DNA of 64,000 nt from the NCBI RefSeq assembly GCF_900451195.1, contig NZ_UGHR01000001.1:558001-622000 (forward strand). Reading direction: 5' to 3'. A program made the translations under genes and the position numbers. Within the stretch, counting starts at the first letter, position 1; each line of letters begins with the position of its first letter. Below, piece by piece: positions 36,316 through 45,160 of the stretch. The notes beneath the pieces were generated by a model that was not told where the DNA came from, searched no databases, and saw nothing but the letters and a program-made list of their open reading frames with translations. This DNA comes from Iodobacter fluviatilis (GTDB lineage: Bacteria > Pseudomonadota > Gammaproteobacteria > Burkholderiales > Chitinibacteraceae).

Positions 36316-37287
36316 TTAAGGTGCGCTTATTTCACCATTGTTGATTTTTACTGGCAAAACCTGCGGTAAAGCCTGAGTAAACTGTTGTAGTTTTTTAATC
36401 TCAAAGCTGCCGGATATACGCAGCCCGCCTATATCAGGATCAGAAATCCGCAGGCCGGTAGGGGTATAGCGTTCAAACTCGGCAATGGCATTGGCCAGCG
36501 TGGTGTTATCAAAGTTTAATCTGCCATGGCGCCAGCTGCCTACCGCTGCCGGAGCAATTGATTGCACAGGGCTCAATGCATTATTTGCCAGCGTGACCAC
36601 TTCCCCAGCATGCAAAATCAGCCCGGGCAATGCGGCTGGTTTGGGCTGAACAGCCACCTTGCCAGACTGCACCGCAACCTGAATCTGCTTTTGGGTATTT
36701 CTGACTGAAAACTGTGTGCCCAGTACGCTGACTTTGGCTTGATCTGTGATGACATGAAAAGGCCTGCCTTTACTGACATGAAACATGGCTTGGCCTTTGA
36801 TTAAACGGACTTCACGTTTATCTCGGTACAGCGCTATTTCTAGCTGGCTGTCGGTATCGAGTTCTACATGGCTGCCATCGGGCAAATATTGCTCTAGCAT
36901 TTGCCCGCGTGCGGTTTGTACTTGCTGCTGGTAGCTGGGCAAGCTCAGCCACCAATAGCTACAGGCCAGTACCGATAGCGCACAGCCTGCAAGTAGGCGC
37001 GGCGTGAAATAAGCAGAAATCAGCTGCTTATAACGCTCACGCCTTGCCTTTGCGGCAAGTTGCTTGCGCTGCTTTGCAAAATGCTGGCTGCAAGAGGGGG
37101 GCATTTCACTGATCAGGCGATCGATGTTTTGCATGTCTTGCCATGCCTGCTGATGTGCCGGATGGCTGCTCAGCCATTCTTTAAAATGCAGTTTTTCAGC
37201 GGGGCAAAGCCCTTGTTCCTGACGTAACAACCATTGTGCTGCTGCGGTATCTGGATCAATCTGCGTCATCTCTGTTGAGCTGCTCAT
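36316..37287 (-). CDS. FecR-family anti-sigma factor / sigma regulator
   Basis: A 323-residue single-pass inner-membrane protein. The N-terminal DUF4880-type domain (AAAQWLLRQEQGLCPAEKLHFKEWLSSHPAHQQAWQDM) contacts the sigma factor. The membrane segment is near residues 97-115. The FecR domain (ARGQMLEQYLPDGSHVELDTDSQLEI, FHVSKGRPFHVITDQAKVSVLGTQFSV) follows, and the C-terminal ~70 residues form an STN-like segment. It passes the receptor signal to the sigma factor. Its ATG overlaps the stop of the sigma gene (ATGA), which is typical for fecI-fecR pairs. The partner receptors are most likely the two STN receptors just downstream. Confidence 0.94.
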   Translation of the reverse strand: MSSSTEMTQIDPDTAAAQWLLRQEQGLCPAEKLHFKEWLSSHPAHQQAWQDMQNIDRLISEMPPSCSQHFAKQRKQLAAKARRERYKQLISAYFTPRLLAGCALSVLACSYWWLSLPSYQQQVQTARGQMLEQYLPDGSHVELDTDSQLEIALYRDKREVRLIKGQAMFHVSKGRPFHVITDQAKVSVLGTQFSVRNTQKQIQVAVQSGKVAVQPKPAALPGLILHAGEVVTLANNALSPVQSIAPAAVGSWRHGRLNFDNTTLANAIAEFERYTPTGLRISDPDIGGLRISGSFEIKKLQQFTQALPQVLPVKINNGEISAP

Positions 37288-37769
37288 TTACCACCCCGCT
37301 CAGCCATGCCTTTTTTGCAGCTTACCATGGCGTTAATAATGTGTTTTTCCACCATATTAATCGAAATGCCCATCTGCTTAGCAATCTCCGCATGGCTTAA
37401 GCCCTCAAACTTATACAGTACAAAGGCTTCTTTGCTGCGCGGGGGCAAGCTATCAATCAGCTCCAGCAAAAGCTTCATTGACTGCCTGCCCGCAGCCCGG
37501 TGCTCCGGCTCATCGGCGCGGGAGGCGGGCAGCTCAACGTGTTCATAGTTATCATATTGGCGTGACTGATTCTGGCGGTATTGATCAATCACGATATTTT
37601 TAGCCGTGGTGTAGAGCAAAGCCCCTAAACCTGCCCCGCCATCCTGCGAAACCTGCTTACTGGCAAGCACCCGCGCATAAGCCTCCTGCACGACATCCTG
37701 TGCCTTATCGCGGCAGCCAATCGAGCGGGAAATAAACAGATGCAAATCGTGATAATAACGCTCAAACAC
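37284..37769 (-). CDS. ECF sigma factor, FecI/HasI type
   Basis: A sigma-70 family factor of about 161 residues with region 2 (FERYYHDLHLFISRSIGCRDKAQDVVQEAYARVL) and region 4 (SLPPRSKEAFVLYKFEGLSHAEIAKQMGISINMVEKHI). It should direct RNA polymerase to the heme-receptor promoters when released by the FecR protein. The frame is open up to an ATG at 37835, but that ATG lacks a ribosome-binding site and lies inside a Fur-box-like sequence. The GTG at 37769 starts just before the conserved region, as in other FecI proteins, and I prefer it. The gene overlaps fecR by four bases. Confidence 0.9.
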   Translation of the reverse strand: MFERYYHDLHLFISRSIGCRDKAQDVVQEAYARVLASKQVSQDGGAGLGALLYTTAKNIVIDQYRQNQSRQYDNYEHVELPASRADEPEHRAAGRQSMKLLLELIDSLPPRSKEAFVLYKFEGLSHAEIAKQMGISINMVEKHIINAMVSCKKGMAERGGK

Positions 37770-37820
37770 CGAACACAACCCAAAGCAGAAAAGCGGCGAA
37801 TCATACCGTTTGAAATGAAA

Positions 37821-37840
37821 GATAACAAGAATCATTATTG
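37821..37840 (-). promoter_or_regulatory. Fur-box-like operator upstream of ECF sigma gene
   Basis: On the minus strand it reads CAATAATGATTCTTGTTATC, with the same AATGATTCTT core as the site before receptor copy 1. It suggests iron repression of the sigma/anti-sigma operon. Confidence 0.72.
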
Positions 37841-37986
37841 TTTATAACAATGACAAGTGGTTTGTAAGTTGGGGTAAGGCTGTGCACAAAAAAATGGTCG
37901 CTGCAAAAGGATATTTTTGAAATTGACCTCTTGACCTTGCCCCTGCGGGAAGGTTGATACTTAGGCATCTGCTTACGAGAACACCC

Positions 37987-38784
37987 ATGCTTACAATTGG
38001 ACAACTTGCCCGCTGCTATGGCCTGAGCACTAAAACGCTGAGGCATTACGACAGCATTGGTTTATTCAGCCCTGCGCTTACCGGCAGCGATAACGGCTAC
38101 CGCTATTATCTGCCTGCCCAAGTCACAGAGCTGGGGCAGATTGTCCGGCTGCGCCAGTTTGGTTTGCCGCTGGAAGAAATTCGCCAGTTATGGCAAGGCG
38201 GTACAGATGATCAGGCTTTGCGCCAGCTATTACAGTCCCACTCTGAACGGCTGCAAAGTGAGATCAAAGATAAGCAGGAGCAGATCACCCAAATTCAGAT
38301 TTACCTTAGCCAAGCCCAAAGGAGCCCTGCCGCTATGCAAACCCCTGAGATTATTACCCGTGCCGCTTTTCGTGTGATTGGCCTTGCATGGAGCCCTAAA
38401 GATGAAGGCAGTATCCCTGAGATGTGGGGGCGGTTTTTGCAACGTGAACATGAAATTGCTGATCTTCGCCCCGGCAGCAGCTATGGGCTTTGCCAGCCTT
38501 TAGCCGATGGGCAGTGGCGCTATCTGGCCGCACTGGAAGTAGCGGCAGATGCACCGGTTCCTGATGGCATGGTGGCGCTGGAAGTGCCAGAGCAACGCTA
38601 TGCCCGCTTTGAACATATTGGCCCGGTAAGTGGCATTGCAGAGACTTTTCGATCCATTCACAGCAGCTGGCTGCCCGCTGCAGGGCTTAAAGCGCTTGAT
38701 AGTATCGAGTTTGAATATATGGATCAGCGTTTTCTGGCCCCGGATCACCCGGATTCAGTGACGGAGCTATTTATTCCAATTTAA
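37987..38784 (+). CDS. MerR-family regulator with GyrI-like effector-binding domain
   Basis: A regulator of about 265 residues. The N-terminal MerR winged helix-turn-helix (MLTIGQLARCYGLSTKTLRHYDSIGLFSPA, NGYRYY) is followed by a helical dimerisation coil and a C-terminal GyrI-like (BmrR/Rob type) effector domain (RAAFRVIGLAW...YARFEHIGPVSGIAETFRSIHSSWLP). This build is typical of regulators that bind hydrophobic cations or drugs. The ATG at 37987 starts the conserved region; an in-frame ATG at 37954 would add 11 residues. It is transcribed away from the sigma gene. Its target is unknown and no exporter is adjacent. Confidence 0.9.
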   Translation: MLTIGQLARCYGLSTKTLRHYDSIGLFSPALTGSDNGYRYYLPAQVTELGQIVRLRQFGLPLEEIRQLWQGGTDDQALRQLLQSHSERLQSEIKDKQEQITQIQIYLSQAQRSPAAMQTPEIITRAAFRVIGLAWSPKDEGSIPEMWGRFLQREHEIADLRPGSSYGLCQPLADGQWRYLAALEVAADAPVPDGMVALEVPEQRYARFEHIGPVSGIAETFRSIHSSWLPAAGLKALDSIEFEYMDQRFLAPDHPDSVTELFIPI

Positions 38785-38899
38785 TCAGATTCAGATGACT
38801 TAGCCGCGCAGGGCTGGGCTTTTTATTCAATAATCAAACCATCGTGCCCGCGTCAGTTTGCTGATAGGGTTTATTGTATTTTTCTTGCCCGAGCCCATT

Positions 38900-40387
38900 A
38901 TGAAAACCACCCTAGATGCCGCCACCAAGCAAATGGCGAGTCAGATTATTTATCAGATTTTTCCTGAGCGTTTTGCCATCGGTGGCGCTCTTGCAAGTAG
39001 CGAGAAGCTGGCGCAGGCGGCGTATTCACATCCGGATGTGGTGAAACGGGGTTGGGACGACAGCACGCTGGATCAGCCATGGGGCATGCAGTTTTTTGGT
39101 GGTGATTTAGATGGCATTAGCGACAAGCTGGATTACCTGCAGGACTTGGGCGTCACCGGCGTGTATTTAACGCCGGTGTTCTCCGCGCCCAGTAATCATA
39201 AATACGATGCGGTGGATTTTTTTAGCATCGATCCTATGTTTGGCGGCGAGCCTGCCTTGCTGAGGCTGATTGAGGCATTACACGCCAAGGGCATGAGCCT
39301 GACGCTGGATGCGGTGCTCAATCATGTATCCGACAGCCATCCTTGGTTTTTGGCGGCTAAGGCAGGGGATGCAAGTAAGCGTGATTGGTTTAGTTTTAAA
39401 GACGATGGCAGTTATCTGTGCTGGCAGGATTATGGCCTGATGCCGGAGCTGAATCTGAGCAAGCCAAGCGTTCGCGATGTTTTATACCGCCAGCCAGATA
39501 GTTTGGTACAGCATTGGCTGGCCAAGGGCGTGGATAACTGGCGCTTTGATGTGGCGCAGGATGTGGGGATTGCCGTGGCTCAGGAAATGGCGGCCATTGT
39601 GGCACAGCGTTTCCCTCAGGCCGGCCTACTAGGCGAGCTGAATGGTTTTTCAGGCAGCTGGTTTGAGGCAGGTGGCGGCTTTAAAGGCATGATGAATTAC
39701 TGGTATCGCACTGCCACGCTCGCCTGGCTGGCGGGGGAGATTGATGCGCTGCAAATGAATCATGCGCTGAAAGACGCCAGAGAAGCTTACGGCCTGAGCG
39801 GCTTGCTTTGCTCGTGGAATATGCTTTCCAGCCACGATACGCCAAGGCTGCTGACTACTGTGGGTAGCCTAGAAAAAGCGCAGCTGGCTATGATTATGCA
39901 GTTCACCTTACCCGGTATCCCGCTGATTTATTATGGCGAAGAAATCGGTATGGAAGGCGGGGCAGACCCGGATTGCCGCCGCCCCATGCGCTGGAATCAG
40001 GCCGATTGGAATCATGCACAGCGCCAGTTTGTGCAGCAGCTGATTGCGATTCGGCAGAATCATCCGGCGCTTCAGTACGGTGATGTGCAGGTATTGGGCG
40101 ACAGGCTGGCAGGCAATGCGCTGGTGTTTTTGCGTGCAACTGAGGTGATTGGCGAGGCGGCTTTGGTGATTGTTAATTTATCTGATCGGCCATTACAAAC
40201 CAGGCTGTTAATCCCTTACTCACACTGGTATGACGGCGTGCCTTTGCACGATGCGTTGGGTCATGCCGCGGATACCAAAGTGCAGGCAGGCAGCGTATTG
40301 CTGGATATTCCGGCGCAAGCTGCGGCGATCTATCTGCCCGGCGAGCCTTACCAGCATTACCGCTTTTTTAAAGCCAGAAATCGCTGA
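38900..40387 (+). CDS. GH13 alpha-amylase family glycosidase (cyclomaltodextrinase/MalZ-like)
   Basis: A cytoplasmic glycoside hydrolase of about 495 residues with no signal peptide. The GH13 regions are clear: region I LDAVLNHVS, region II WRFDVAQD with the nucleophile aspartate, region III with the acid/base glutamate (LLGELNG), and region IV SSHDTPRL with the third acidic residue. QIFPERF near the N-terminus and GMQFFGGDLDGI are typical of neopullulanase, cyclomaltodextrinase and MalZ enzymes, which cleave short maltodextrins. The N-terminal starch-binding domain of true neopullulanases is absent. The start at 38900 is chosen because the in-frame ATG at 38858 would add a hydrophobic stretch not seen in the family. 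Confidence 0.9.
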   Translation: MKTTLDAATKQMASQIIYQIFPERFAIGGALASSEKLAQAAYSHPDVVKRGWDDSTLDQPWGMQFFGGDLDGISDKLDYLQDLGVTGVYLTPVFSAPSNHKYDAVDFFSIDPMFGGEPALLRLIEALHAKGMSLTLDAVLNHVSDSHPWFLAAKAGDASKRDWFSFKDDGSYLCWQDYGLMPELNLSKPSVRDVLYRQPDSLVQHWLAKGVDNWRFDVAQDVGIAVAQEMAAIVAQRFPQAGLLGELNGFSGSWFEAGGGFKGMMNYWYRTATLAWLAGEIDALQMNHALKDAREAYGLSGLLCSWNMLSSHDTPRLLTTVGSLEKAQLAMIMQFTLPGIPLIYYGEEIGMEGGADPDCRRPMRWNQADWNHAQRQFVQQLIAIRQNHPALQYGDVQVLGDRLAGNALVFLRATEVIGEAALVIVNLSDRPLQTRLLIPYSHWYDGVPLHDALGHAADTKVQAGSVLLDIPAQAAAIYLPGEPYQHYRFFKARNR

Positions 40388-40412
40388 GTCTGGCGCTAAG
40401 TAAATACTTTAA

Positions 40413-40442
40413 GCGGATCAGCCAGACGCCTGATTGATCCGC
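40413..40442. terminator. Hairpin between convergent amylase and M35 protease genes
   Basis: Perfect arms GCGGATCA / TGATCCGC around a 14-base loop lie between two convergent stops. No T-run is present on either strand, so its role as a terminator is unsure. Confidence 0.4.
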
Positions 40443-40453
40443 CAGCACTTCAA

Positions 40454-41509
40454 TTAAGGCAGGTTTGGTGTGTTTTCAACAAAATACTCGTGTGAATCGG
40501 CATTCATAATGGCTTTGGCCGGATCGCTGATGGCCAGCCTTTTAGCGCCGGATTGCCCATAAACATTGTCTTTTGTTGAAGCCACTGCATAAAAATGGCT
40601 CATTTCATGCACCAAAGTGCCGCCTTTAGAATCAGTTCCTGTCATCGGGGCTGTCCAGAAGGCGTTGCACACGTAAATTTTGTAAGGCTGGCTAGGGTAA
40701 ACGTAGGCGAAGTAAGAATCTGTGCAGCCACAATCCACGGTCACCGGCTTATTTAAGAAAGCATCTTTAATCGCCACGTAATGCGCTTTGACTGTGGCGT
40801 AGCGTGATGAATCATATTTACCAAACCATGTGGAATAACGAGCGCTGCTCGCGCCCGTCGACATATAGTCATCACCGCTGGCCGACATGGTTTGCGCTGC
40901 GCTGAATGCTGTTTTTACCTGTGCAGATTGCGATGCGGAGCATTTATTAAAGGATAAGCTGCCTCCGGCAAGGCTGGGCTGGACGGGCTCACTGCTGATG
41001 GTGCCTCGTGGCAGGCTGCCATCTATCCATATCGAGATAGCATCTGACGGTGCAACGGCAGCTTCAGTACTTACAAAGCCTTTTGCATCGCTTGACGTAC
41101 CAAGATGATATTGAATGGTGTAATTGCCCGTTACGCGCATATCGTAAAGTGCAGATAACTCCACTTTTTGCTGATAACTTGCACCGGGTTTTAATTCAAA
41201 GTAATCACTGGCTTTAGGTGCCGCGCGTTTTACCATGGGCCCAAGGTAATTGACTTTGATGCCATCACGATATACATCAAATAATTCGGTTTGTGCGGCA
41301 ATAAAAGGGGTATGCCACTTTAAAATGTATTGTGGTGCTGATGAGGTGTTTTTCATCGTAACATTCACAAATACATCATCGCTTTCAACTAATGTGTTTT
41401 TGTCAGTGCTTAGGCTGACCTGTATCTCTTTAGATTCTGCACTGGCGCTAAAAGACAAAAAAGCTGCCAATATTGCGGCGCAGATCTTAAATCCATTTTT
41501 TATATTCAT
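40454..41509 (-). CDS. Secreted M35 (deuterolysin/aspzincin) peptidyl-Lys metalloendopeptidase
   Basis: A secreted zinc protease. The signal peptide ends at FSASAES. Residues about 27-170 form a beta-rich N-terminal domain. The C-terminal M35 domain has the zinc motif HEMSH (H301, E302, H305) and the aspzincin aspartate D314 in the STKDNVYG segment. The closing NADSHEYFVEN is also typical. Paired cysteines (DCGC, VCNAF) suit an extracellular enzyme. Related bacterial and fungal enzymes cut proteins before lysine. GGAG lies 7 bp before the ATG. It could be a secreted virulence or nutrient-acquisition enzyme. No secretion genes are adjacent. Confidence 0.92.
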   Translation of the reverse strand: MNIKNGFKICAAILAAFLSFSASAESKEIQVSLSTDKNTLVESDDVFVNVTMKNTSSAPQYILKWHTPFIAAQTELFDVYRDGIKVNYLGPMVKRAAPKASDYFELKPGASYQQKVELSALYDMRVTGNYTIQYHLGTSSDAKGFVSTEAAVAPSDAISIWIDGSLPRGTISSEPVQPSLAGGSLSFNKCSASQSAQVKTAFSAAQTMSASGDDYMSTGASSARYSTWFGKYDSSRYATVKAHYVAIKDAFLNKPVTVDCGCTDSYFAYVYPSQPYKIYVCNAFWTAPMTGTDSKGGTLVHEMSHFYAVASTKDNVYGQSGAKRLAISDPAKAIMNADSHEYFVENTPNLP

Positions 41510-42221
41510 TCTTTACTCCAGATATTTAAATGACTGATTAAAACAAGGAATAAAACGCCGAGCACAGGCCTTTATCGCGCCAAAAATAACGCAATAGAAA
41601 GTTAATGTTTAAAAAAAGACAGGTGGCTGTGCCTGATCACATTAGCAAATAAACATGCTGGTGATGAATAAAAACAAGTAATGGTCTTAATGGAATAGAA
41701 ATGATGCTTTTTATATCTTGAGGCTGGGTGATAATTTATTTTTTTGCTAATAAGTGATTGTCTTACAAGTTTTATTTTAGCCTTTGCATAGCATGGCTGG
41801 TTTTGAGTATCACAGGGATGGGTTTACGCTGAATCTCCGTTAAAGCATTTAAAGCTGGGCATTTAAGTATTTTTTAGCTTGCACCGCCCAGCAAGATGAT
41901 CAGTGCGGGCAACGCTTGATTTGCTCTGCGTTTGTAAGCGGTTTAAAAGCCGTATTTATAGAATTTTCTGTCTTTTCTTCTTTAAATTTTAATGAATAAT
42001 TACAATTTATGATGTTTTAAATTGTAAATAAAGAAAGCAATGGTCTAGCATTAAAAAGATATGGCCGGTTGTAGGGGAATGGGATTGCATGGCGGCGGGG
42101 AGGGCTTGCCTGAGTACTGAAATAATAAAAACAAACTGCGTTAAAGCCAAAGCTCTGCCTTCACGGAACGCCAGTCAATAAAAACGGCATGTTTTTCTTC
42201 AACTTTAAAGGGAAGAAGAGG
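41510..42221. other. 712-bp region without a gene upstream of HD-GYP gene
   Basis: No coding sequence is supported. AT-rich, with a 29-bp palindrome at about 41999-42027 (arms TTACAATTT / AAATTGTAA), which could be an operator or hairpin upstream of the HD-GYP gene. It must carry the divergent promoters of the M35 protease and HD-GYP genes. Confidence 0.55.
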
Positions 42222-45140
42222 ATGGGCAAGGGGCCGCATTCTTTAGCGCGGGGGCATAGCTGGCCCATTAAGCTTTCAATCGCTACGGTGGTGGTGCTCT
42301 GCATGCTGGTGCTGGCAGTCGGGGTGATTGGCATTGGCTGGAGTGGCGCACGCAGCACCTTGCTTGATACTGCCGCCAGAACGGCAAGAGATGCCGGCCA
42401 GCTGATTACAGAAAAATCCCGCCGTATGCTGGAGCCGGCACAAGCCACATTACGCATGCTGGTGGCCGATCCCATTGCAAGTGCAACTCATTTAGAAGAC
42501 CGGCTGCTCAGGCTGGGCACGCTGTCTGATGTGCTGACGGCCAATGAGCTGATGTCGTCTGTTTTTGTGGGCTATAGCGATGGCTCATTTATGCTGGTTC
42601 GTCCGCTGGACAGGGAGGAGATTCGCAAAAAGTTTAATGCGCCGCCCATGTCGAATTTTATGGTGCAATCGGTGCAAAGCCAGCCCAATGGCCAGTTTAA
42701 ACGCGAGTTTTTATTTTTTAATGCAAGCCGCACCTTGCTAGAGCGCCGCAACGAGCCAGATTACCGTTTTGATCCCCGCACACGTCCCTGGTATAAAGCT
42801 TCTGAGCTAACAGCAGCACCGCAGCTTTCTGAACCGTATATTTTCTTTTCTTCCCGGCAAATAGGCGTAACACTCAGCCAGGCCAGCCAAAATGGTAAGG
42901 CGATCTTTGGTATTGATGTGGTGCTGGATGATTTGGCCAATAGTCTGGAAGGGCTGAAAATATCGCCTAATACCCAGCTGGCCTTGGTGAATGAAAAAGG
43001 CAGAGTGCTGGCTTACCCCGATATGCAAAAAGTATTGATTAAAGGCGGGGATAAATTTGAATTTAGCACGGTGGATGGTCTTGCTGTACCCAGCCTGAGC
43101 AAGCTCAATGCGCTGGGTTTGGATAAGGGCAAGGTGGCGGCTTTTGAAGTAAACGGGCAGGAATGGCTGGGGGCTTCTTTGCCCTTTGATGTGTGGCAAT
43201 CGGATGGAATGCGCTTACTGGTGGCCGCGCCCAGCGATGATTTACTGGGCGGGCTGCGCGGCAAACTGCTACATCTGATCGTGGTGGTGGCGGTTCTGGC
43301 TTTGCTTTTAATGCCGCTGGGCTGGTGGGCCGGGGCAAAAATTGGCAAAAGTATGGATAAGTTAACGGCTCAGGCACAGCGCATGAGCCGTTTTGATTTC
43401 AGCCAAAGCCAGCTTAAAAATACCATGGTGCAGGAGGTGAATGATCTGTCTGGCGTGATGCACGATATGGGCCAGACCATCGAGACTTTTTTACAAATCA
43501 GCCAAGATATGGCCACCGAGCCCAAAGTAGAGCACATGCTGAATAATGTGCTGGATCAGATGGTGATGGCCACACGCTGCTTGGCAGGCGTGGTTTATTT
43601 ACTGAATCACACCAGCCATAAAATGGAGCGGGCCGCAGCACATGGTGATTTGTGCGGGCATGAAGAAAAGTGTTTTATGTATACCGATCAGCAGCAGGCG
43701 ATTCCTGAAACACATCAGGTGGCTGAGGGCGTGGTTGAAATGCAGATTGAGCTGCGCGGCCGCAGTGGCATGCTGGAAGGGCTGCTGATTTTGCAGTATC
43801 AGGATGATGACAGCCATGCTGATCGTGCATTTACCGGGTTTGTGCATAAGCTGTCTGGCATGCTGGCCGTATCGATAGAAACACGTCAGCTGATTGATGC
43901 ACAAAAAAAACTGCTGGATGCAGTGATCAGGCTGATGGCTGATGCGATTGACGCCAAAAGCCCTTATACCGGAGGCCATTGCGAGCGCGTGCCAGAGCTG
44001 GCCGGCATGCTGGTCGATCAAATGGGGCGGGAAGAAAGCGGCCCCTATGCCGGTTTTAAAATGAGTGAAGATCAGCGCTACGAGTTTCACCTCGGCGCGT
44101 GGCTGCATGATTGTGGCAAGGTGATCAGCCCCGAGCACATTATTGATAAAGCCACCAAACTAGAAACCATTTACAACCGCATCCACGAGATACGTATGCG
44201 TTTTGAGGTGATGTGGCGCGATGCCGAGCTGGATCATTGGCGGGCAGTGGCTTTTGGCGGGGATGAAGAGGCTTCTTTTGCCATGCTGAAACAGCACCAG
44301 CAAGTCTTACAGGATGATTTTTCTTTTGTGGCCCGTTGTAATGTGGGCGGCGAATTTATGGCCGATGAGGATATACAGCGGCTTCAGCAAATAGGCCGGA
44401 AAACATGGCTGCGTTATTTTGATAAGCAGTTGGGCTTGTCTGCAGACGAAAACCGCAGGCTGGGTGACTATGTGCCCGAAAAATTGCCGATCGCAGAGCT
44501 GCTGCTGGCGGATCGCAGCGACCATGTCGTGCCATGGGGAGAGCGTAAGCCTGCAGTAGAAAAAGGCGACCCGAATAATCACCATGGCTTTGATATGGAG
44601 TTGCCAAAGCACGCGCAAAATATGGGCGAGCTGTACAACCTATCTATCCGGCGTGGCACACTGACCGAAGAAGACCGCTTTAAAATCAACGATCATATTG
44701 TGCAGACACTGATTATGCTGCGCGGGCTGCCATGGCCCGCTAGGCTGGCAAAAGTGCCGGATATTGCCGCTACTCACCATGAAAAACTCGATGGCAAGGG
44801 CTATCCGCGGCGCTTATCGGCCGATCAGCTCAGCACGGCAGACAGGGTGATGGCGCTGGCCGATGTGTTTGAAGCGCTTACTGCCGCAGACCGCCCGTAT
44901 AAATCCCCGAAAACACTGACTGAATCGCTGAAAATTATGGCGTCTATGGCCAAAGATCAGCATATCGATGCTGAGCTGTTCCGGTATTTCTTACACAGCA
45001 AATTATGGCTGGTCTTTGCCGGGAAATTTATGCGTAAAGAACAGATTGATGACGTGGATATTGCAGCAATCGAAAAATTACTACCTATAAAGGAAGAGCA
45101 GGTTCCGCCCCGAAGTAAACCGGCAGAACTTAAAAATTAA
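42222..45140 (+). CDS. Membrane HD-GYP phosphodiesterase with Cache, HAMP and GAF-like domains
   Basis: A signal-transduction protein of about 972 residues. TM1 is near 15-40, then a Cache-type periplasmic sensor (DPRTRPWYKAS, IFFSSRQIGVTLSQ, GIDVVLDDLANSL), TM2 near 345-370, a HAMP-like helix, a GAF-like domain (about 420-555) and an HD-GYP domain. HD is H629-D630 (LHDCGK), and the HHEKLDGKGYP motif starts at H852. HD-GYP enzymes degrade cyclic di-GMP. The distance between HD and HHE is about 220 residues, far more than the usual ~60, because of an insertion. The start at 42222 is chosen because a GGGAAG site precedes it. A SUOX-fold protein gene lies 20 bp downstream. Confidence 0.9.
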   Translation: MGKGPHSLARGHSWPIKLSIATVVVLCMLVLAVGVIGIGWSGARSTLLDTAARTARDAGQLITEKSRRMLEPAQATLRMLVADPIASATHLEDRLLRLGTLSDVLTANELMSSVFVGYSDGSFMLVRPLDREEIRKKFNAPPMSNFMVQSVQSQPNGQFKREFLFFNASRTLLERRNEPDYRFDPRTRPWYKASELTAAPQLSEPYIFFSSRQIGVTLSQASQNGKAIFGIDVVLDDLANSLEGLKISPNTQLALVNEKGRVLAYPDMQKVLIKGGDKFEFSTVDGLAVPSLSKLNALGLDKGKVAAFEVNGQEWLGASLPFDVWQSDGMRLLVAAPSDDLLGGLRGKLLHLIVVVAVLALLLMPLGWWAGAKIGKSMDKLTAQAQRMSRFDFSQSQLKNTMVQEVNDLSGVMHDMGQTIETFLQISQDMATEPKVEHMLNNVLDQMVMATRCLAGVVYLLNHTSHKMERAAAHGDLCGHEEKCFMYTDQQQAIPETHQVAEGVVEMQIELRGRSGMLEGLLILQYQDDDSHADRAFTGFVHKLSGMLAVSIETRQLIDAQKKLLDAVIRLMADAIDAKSPYTGGHCERVPELAGMLVDQMGREESGPYAGFKMSEDQRYEFHLGAWLHDCGKVISPEHIIDKATKLETIYNRIHEIRMRFEVMWRDAELDHWRAVAFGGDEEASFAMLKQHQQVLQDDFSFVARCNVGGEFMADEDIQRLQQIGRKTWLRYFDKQLGLSADENRRLGDYVPEKLPIAELLLADRSDHVVPWGERKPAVEKGDPNNHHGFDMELPKHAQNMGELYNLSIRRGTLTEEDRFKINDHIVQTLIMLRGLPWPARLAKVPDIAATHHEKLDGKGYPRRLSADQLSTADRVMALADVFEALTAADRPYKSPKTLTESLKIMASMAKDQHIDAELFRYFLHSKLWLVFAGKFMRKEQIDDVDIAAIEKLLPIKEEQVPPRSKPAELKN

Positions 45141-45160
45141 GCCCATGCGAGGTTACTTTT

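Noticed and set aside
43599..44138. 179-codon minus-strand frame inside the HD-GYP gene
   Set aside because: Antisense shadow of a gene with intact GAF-like and HD-GYP domains.
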